DNA of 7,472 nt from an uncultured Myxococcales bacterium (lineage in GTDB: Bacteria > Myxococcota > UBA727 > VGSZ01), in NCBI GenBank assembly GCA_903952805.1, contig CAJBHN010000497.1:1-7472 (forward strand). Reading direction: 5' to 3'. The notes beneath the pieces are model-generated. The model worked only from the letters and a program-made list of their open reading frames with translations, did no database searches and was not told the DNA's origin. Every line of letters begins with the position of its first letter. Position 1 is the first letter of the stretch. Of the stretch, positions 6,150-7,472 are shown piece by piece. Position numbers and translations under genes: made by a program.

Positions 6150-7472
6150 CTATTTTCGGCGACGCAGGCGCAGCACCAGGGCCGAGCCAAACAGCAGCGC
6201 CAGGCCCAGGCTGCCACCGACGTCGCGCCGGGAGGCGGCACAGCCGGCGTCGTCGACAAAGGGCGGCCACAGCAGTTGGTCGCTCTCGTAGACCGGGCCG
6301 TCTTGGGGCACGCAGGTCAGCTGGCCGCGATCAATGACGGCGACGGCGCCGTCGTCGCAGACGCAGGAGGGGCGGTCGTTGAGGGGGACACAGGTGCCCA
6401 GGCCGCAGACCGCTCCCGAGCAGGCGTCGGTGCCAGCGCCGTGGAGGTTCACCGCCAACGACGAGCAGGCCACCTGCAGGCCGCCGCCGGGCGCGTTGAT
6501 GCTGCGGGCGACGTGGCCATTGCGACACACGCAGCCGTCGCCGAGTTCGCTGCCGGCACAGGCGTCGCCGTCGCCGCAATAGAGGCCGCCACAGACGGGC
6601 ATGACCGGCGCCGTGCAGTTGTCTGACACCTGGGCCGAGAGGTCGAGGATGCCGTCGACGTCGCCGGCAGTGTCGTTCTCGGGCCGGGCCACGAAGATCG
6701 GATCGGCGAGCATCTCGTCGGGGTCCATGCGGCCGTAGAAGCGGGTCAGGTAGCGCCCCTCGCCCAGCATCGACAGCAGCGTCGCGCGCGAGGACTCCTC
6801 GGTCTCTGTGCCGAGAAAGACGCCGCCCAATCGGTTGAGCACCTCGGTGGCGGGCTGGGCCCTCTCGACCACGAAGCCGAGGCCGCCAGCCTCGTCGATG
6901 CGCTTGCTGACGAGCGCGAAGTAGTTGTTCTGGTTGAACTGGTCGAGGTGGATGTCGGCGTGGTCGAGGGGGACCTCGGCGTAGTTCAAGGTCGTGTAGC
7001 GACGGGGACCGATGACAAAGATCTCAAAGCCCATCTGGGCTTCGGCGGCGATGGCCGTCAGGCGCAGCGGAATTTGCGGATTGGGTTGGGGACAGTGGAT
7101 GCGGATGGGGACCATATCCTGCACGTCGGTGTCGGCGCGCAGCCGCGCTGCCAGGAACTGGTAGCCTTCCAGGGTGTAGCTCTCGATGAAGGGCAGCATG
7201 CCGTCGGTGACCTGATAGCCATGCTCGCGCAGCCAGGCGGCCAGCACCGCGGGCTCGCCGCCCTCGACGACGACGATGCCCTCAAATGGCCCCACGCTGG
7301 GGTACTCGGTGACATTGACGCCCACGCCATTTTCGGGGCTCGCGCCATCGGCAACACTGCTGAGGGCCTCGCTACAACCGAGGTTGAAGCCGCCGCCGCC
7401 GCAGCCGTTGACCGTCGGCGGAATGAAGCTCGGGGCGGTGGCCAGGTCCAGCAGCTGCAGTTCGTCTTTGCC
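6150..7472 (-). CDS. DUF2330 surface protein with Cys-rich EGF-like region and MYXO-CTERM tail (5' end outside window)
   Basis: The frame is open from the right edge to TAG at 6152-6150, giving 440 in-window residues (numbered from the edge). The GTG at 7325 is an internal codon, because in-frame sequence upstream, LQLLDLATAPSFIPP (5-19), continues the family pattern; the signal peptide should lie beyond the edge. Residues 1 to about 280 match DUF2330 proteins: VGPFEGIVVV 60-69, WLREHGYQV 80-88, PIRIHCPQPNPQIPLRL 122-138, and TRFYGRMDPDEM 243-254. DUF2330 has no established biochemical role. Residues about 285-390 carry 13 Cys in two EGF-like clusters (CGGLYCGDGDAC 294-305 with CVC 314-316; CSGAVCGLGTC 351-361 with CVC 370-372). 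Residues 411-440 form a MYXO-CTERM signal: Cys411, hydrophobic helix about 420-436, and terminal RLRRRK. Such tails are known to direct myxosortase-dependent cell-surface anchoring after the Cys is modified. The fusion lipid enzyme lies 97 nt downstream on the same strand. Confidence 0.9.
   Translation of the reverse strand, partial: GKDELQLLDLATAPSFIPPTVNGCGGGGFNLGCSEALSSVADGASPENGVGVNVTEYPSVGPFEGIVVVEGGEPAVLAAWLREHGYQVTDGMLPFIESYTLEGYQFLAARLRADTDVQDMVPIRIHCPQPNPQIPLRLTAIAAEAQMGFEIFVIGPRRYTTLNYAEVPLDHADIHLDQFNQNNYFALVSKRIDEAGGLGFVVERAQPATEVLNRLGGVFLGTETEESSRATLLSMLGEGRYLTRFYGRMDPDEMLADPIFVARPENDTAGDVDGILDLSAQVSDNCTAPVMPVCGGLYCGDGDACAGSELGDGCVCRNGHVARSINAPGGGLQVACSSLAVNLHGAGTDACSGAVCGLGTCVPLNDRPSCVCDDGAVAVIDRGQLTCVPQDGPVYESDQLLWPPFVDDAGCAASRRDVGGSLGLALLFGSALVLRLRRRK

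Noticed and set aside
6053..6259. N-terminal extension of the fusion enzyme by 69 residues to a start at 6259
   Set aside because: It would overlap the 3' end of the DUF2330 gene by 110 nt, its residues look non-protein-like (Trp/Cys/Arg clusters), and the Rossmann strand begins right after the ATG at 6052, which has a Shine-Dalgarno sequence.
7323..7325. GTG at 7325 as the start of the DUF2330 protein
   Set aside because: The frame stays open to the window edge with family-like residues upstream, no signal peptide follows the GTG, and no ribosome binding site precedes it.

Overview
The window is GC-rich (by eye about two thirds or more G+C) and almost fully coding. Three independent signs point to a myxobacterium-like organism (phylum Myxococcota, formerly delta-proteobacteria): an AgmX/PglI-type C-terminal domain behind a Pro/Thr-rich linker, a DUF2330 protein ending in a MYXO-CTERM sorting tail, and a multidomain lipid enzyme whose layout recalls the myxobacterial ether-lipid enzyme ElbD. 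The species cannot be told from this window. No RNA genes, insertion sequences, CRISPR arrays or phage genes were seen.

Layout. Plus strand: (1) the 3' end of a gene entering from the left edge, 2-562, with a low-complexity linker and an AgmX-like domain; (2) a 186-nt spacer holding a possible promoter and a good ribosome binding site; (3) a 301-residue predicted lipoprotein with a C-terminal TPR-like region, 749-1654. Minus strand: (4) a 1450-residue fusion enzyme, 1700-6052, convergent with the lipoprotein gene, ending in an intrinsic terminator whose stem includes its own last codons and stop; (5) a 97-nt leader with an A/T-rich patch, 6053-6149; (6) a 5'-truncated DUF2330 / Cys-rich / MYXO-CTERM surface protein gene, 6150 to the right edge. 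The two minus-strand genes could be cotranscribed, or the fusion gene could have its own promoter in the leader.

Functional reading. The fusion enzyme runs, from the N terminus: an extended-SDR domain of fatty-acyl-reductase type, an acyl-activating AMP ligase, an acyl carrier protein and a PlsC glycerolipid acyltransferase. The last three are intact by motif and could activate a fatty acid, load it on the built-in carrier and transfer it to a lysolipid. The first has lost both the glycine cofactor motif and the YxxxK catalytic pair, so it may be a pseudo-reductase. This is the most interesting observation here. The other three proteins look exported or envelope-associated (the leftmost by inference only). 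No shared pathway can be demonstrated.
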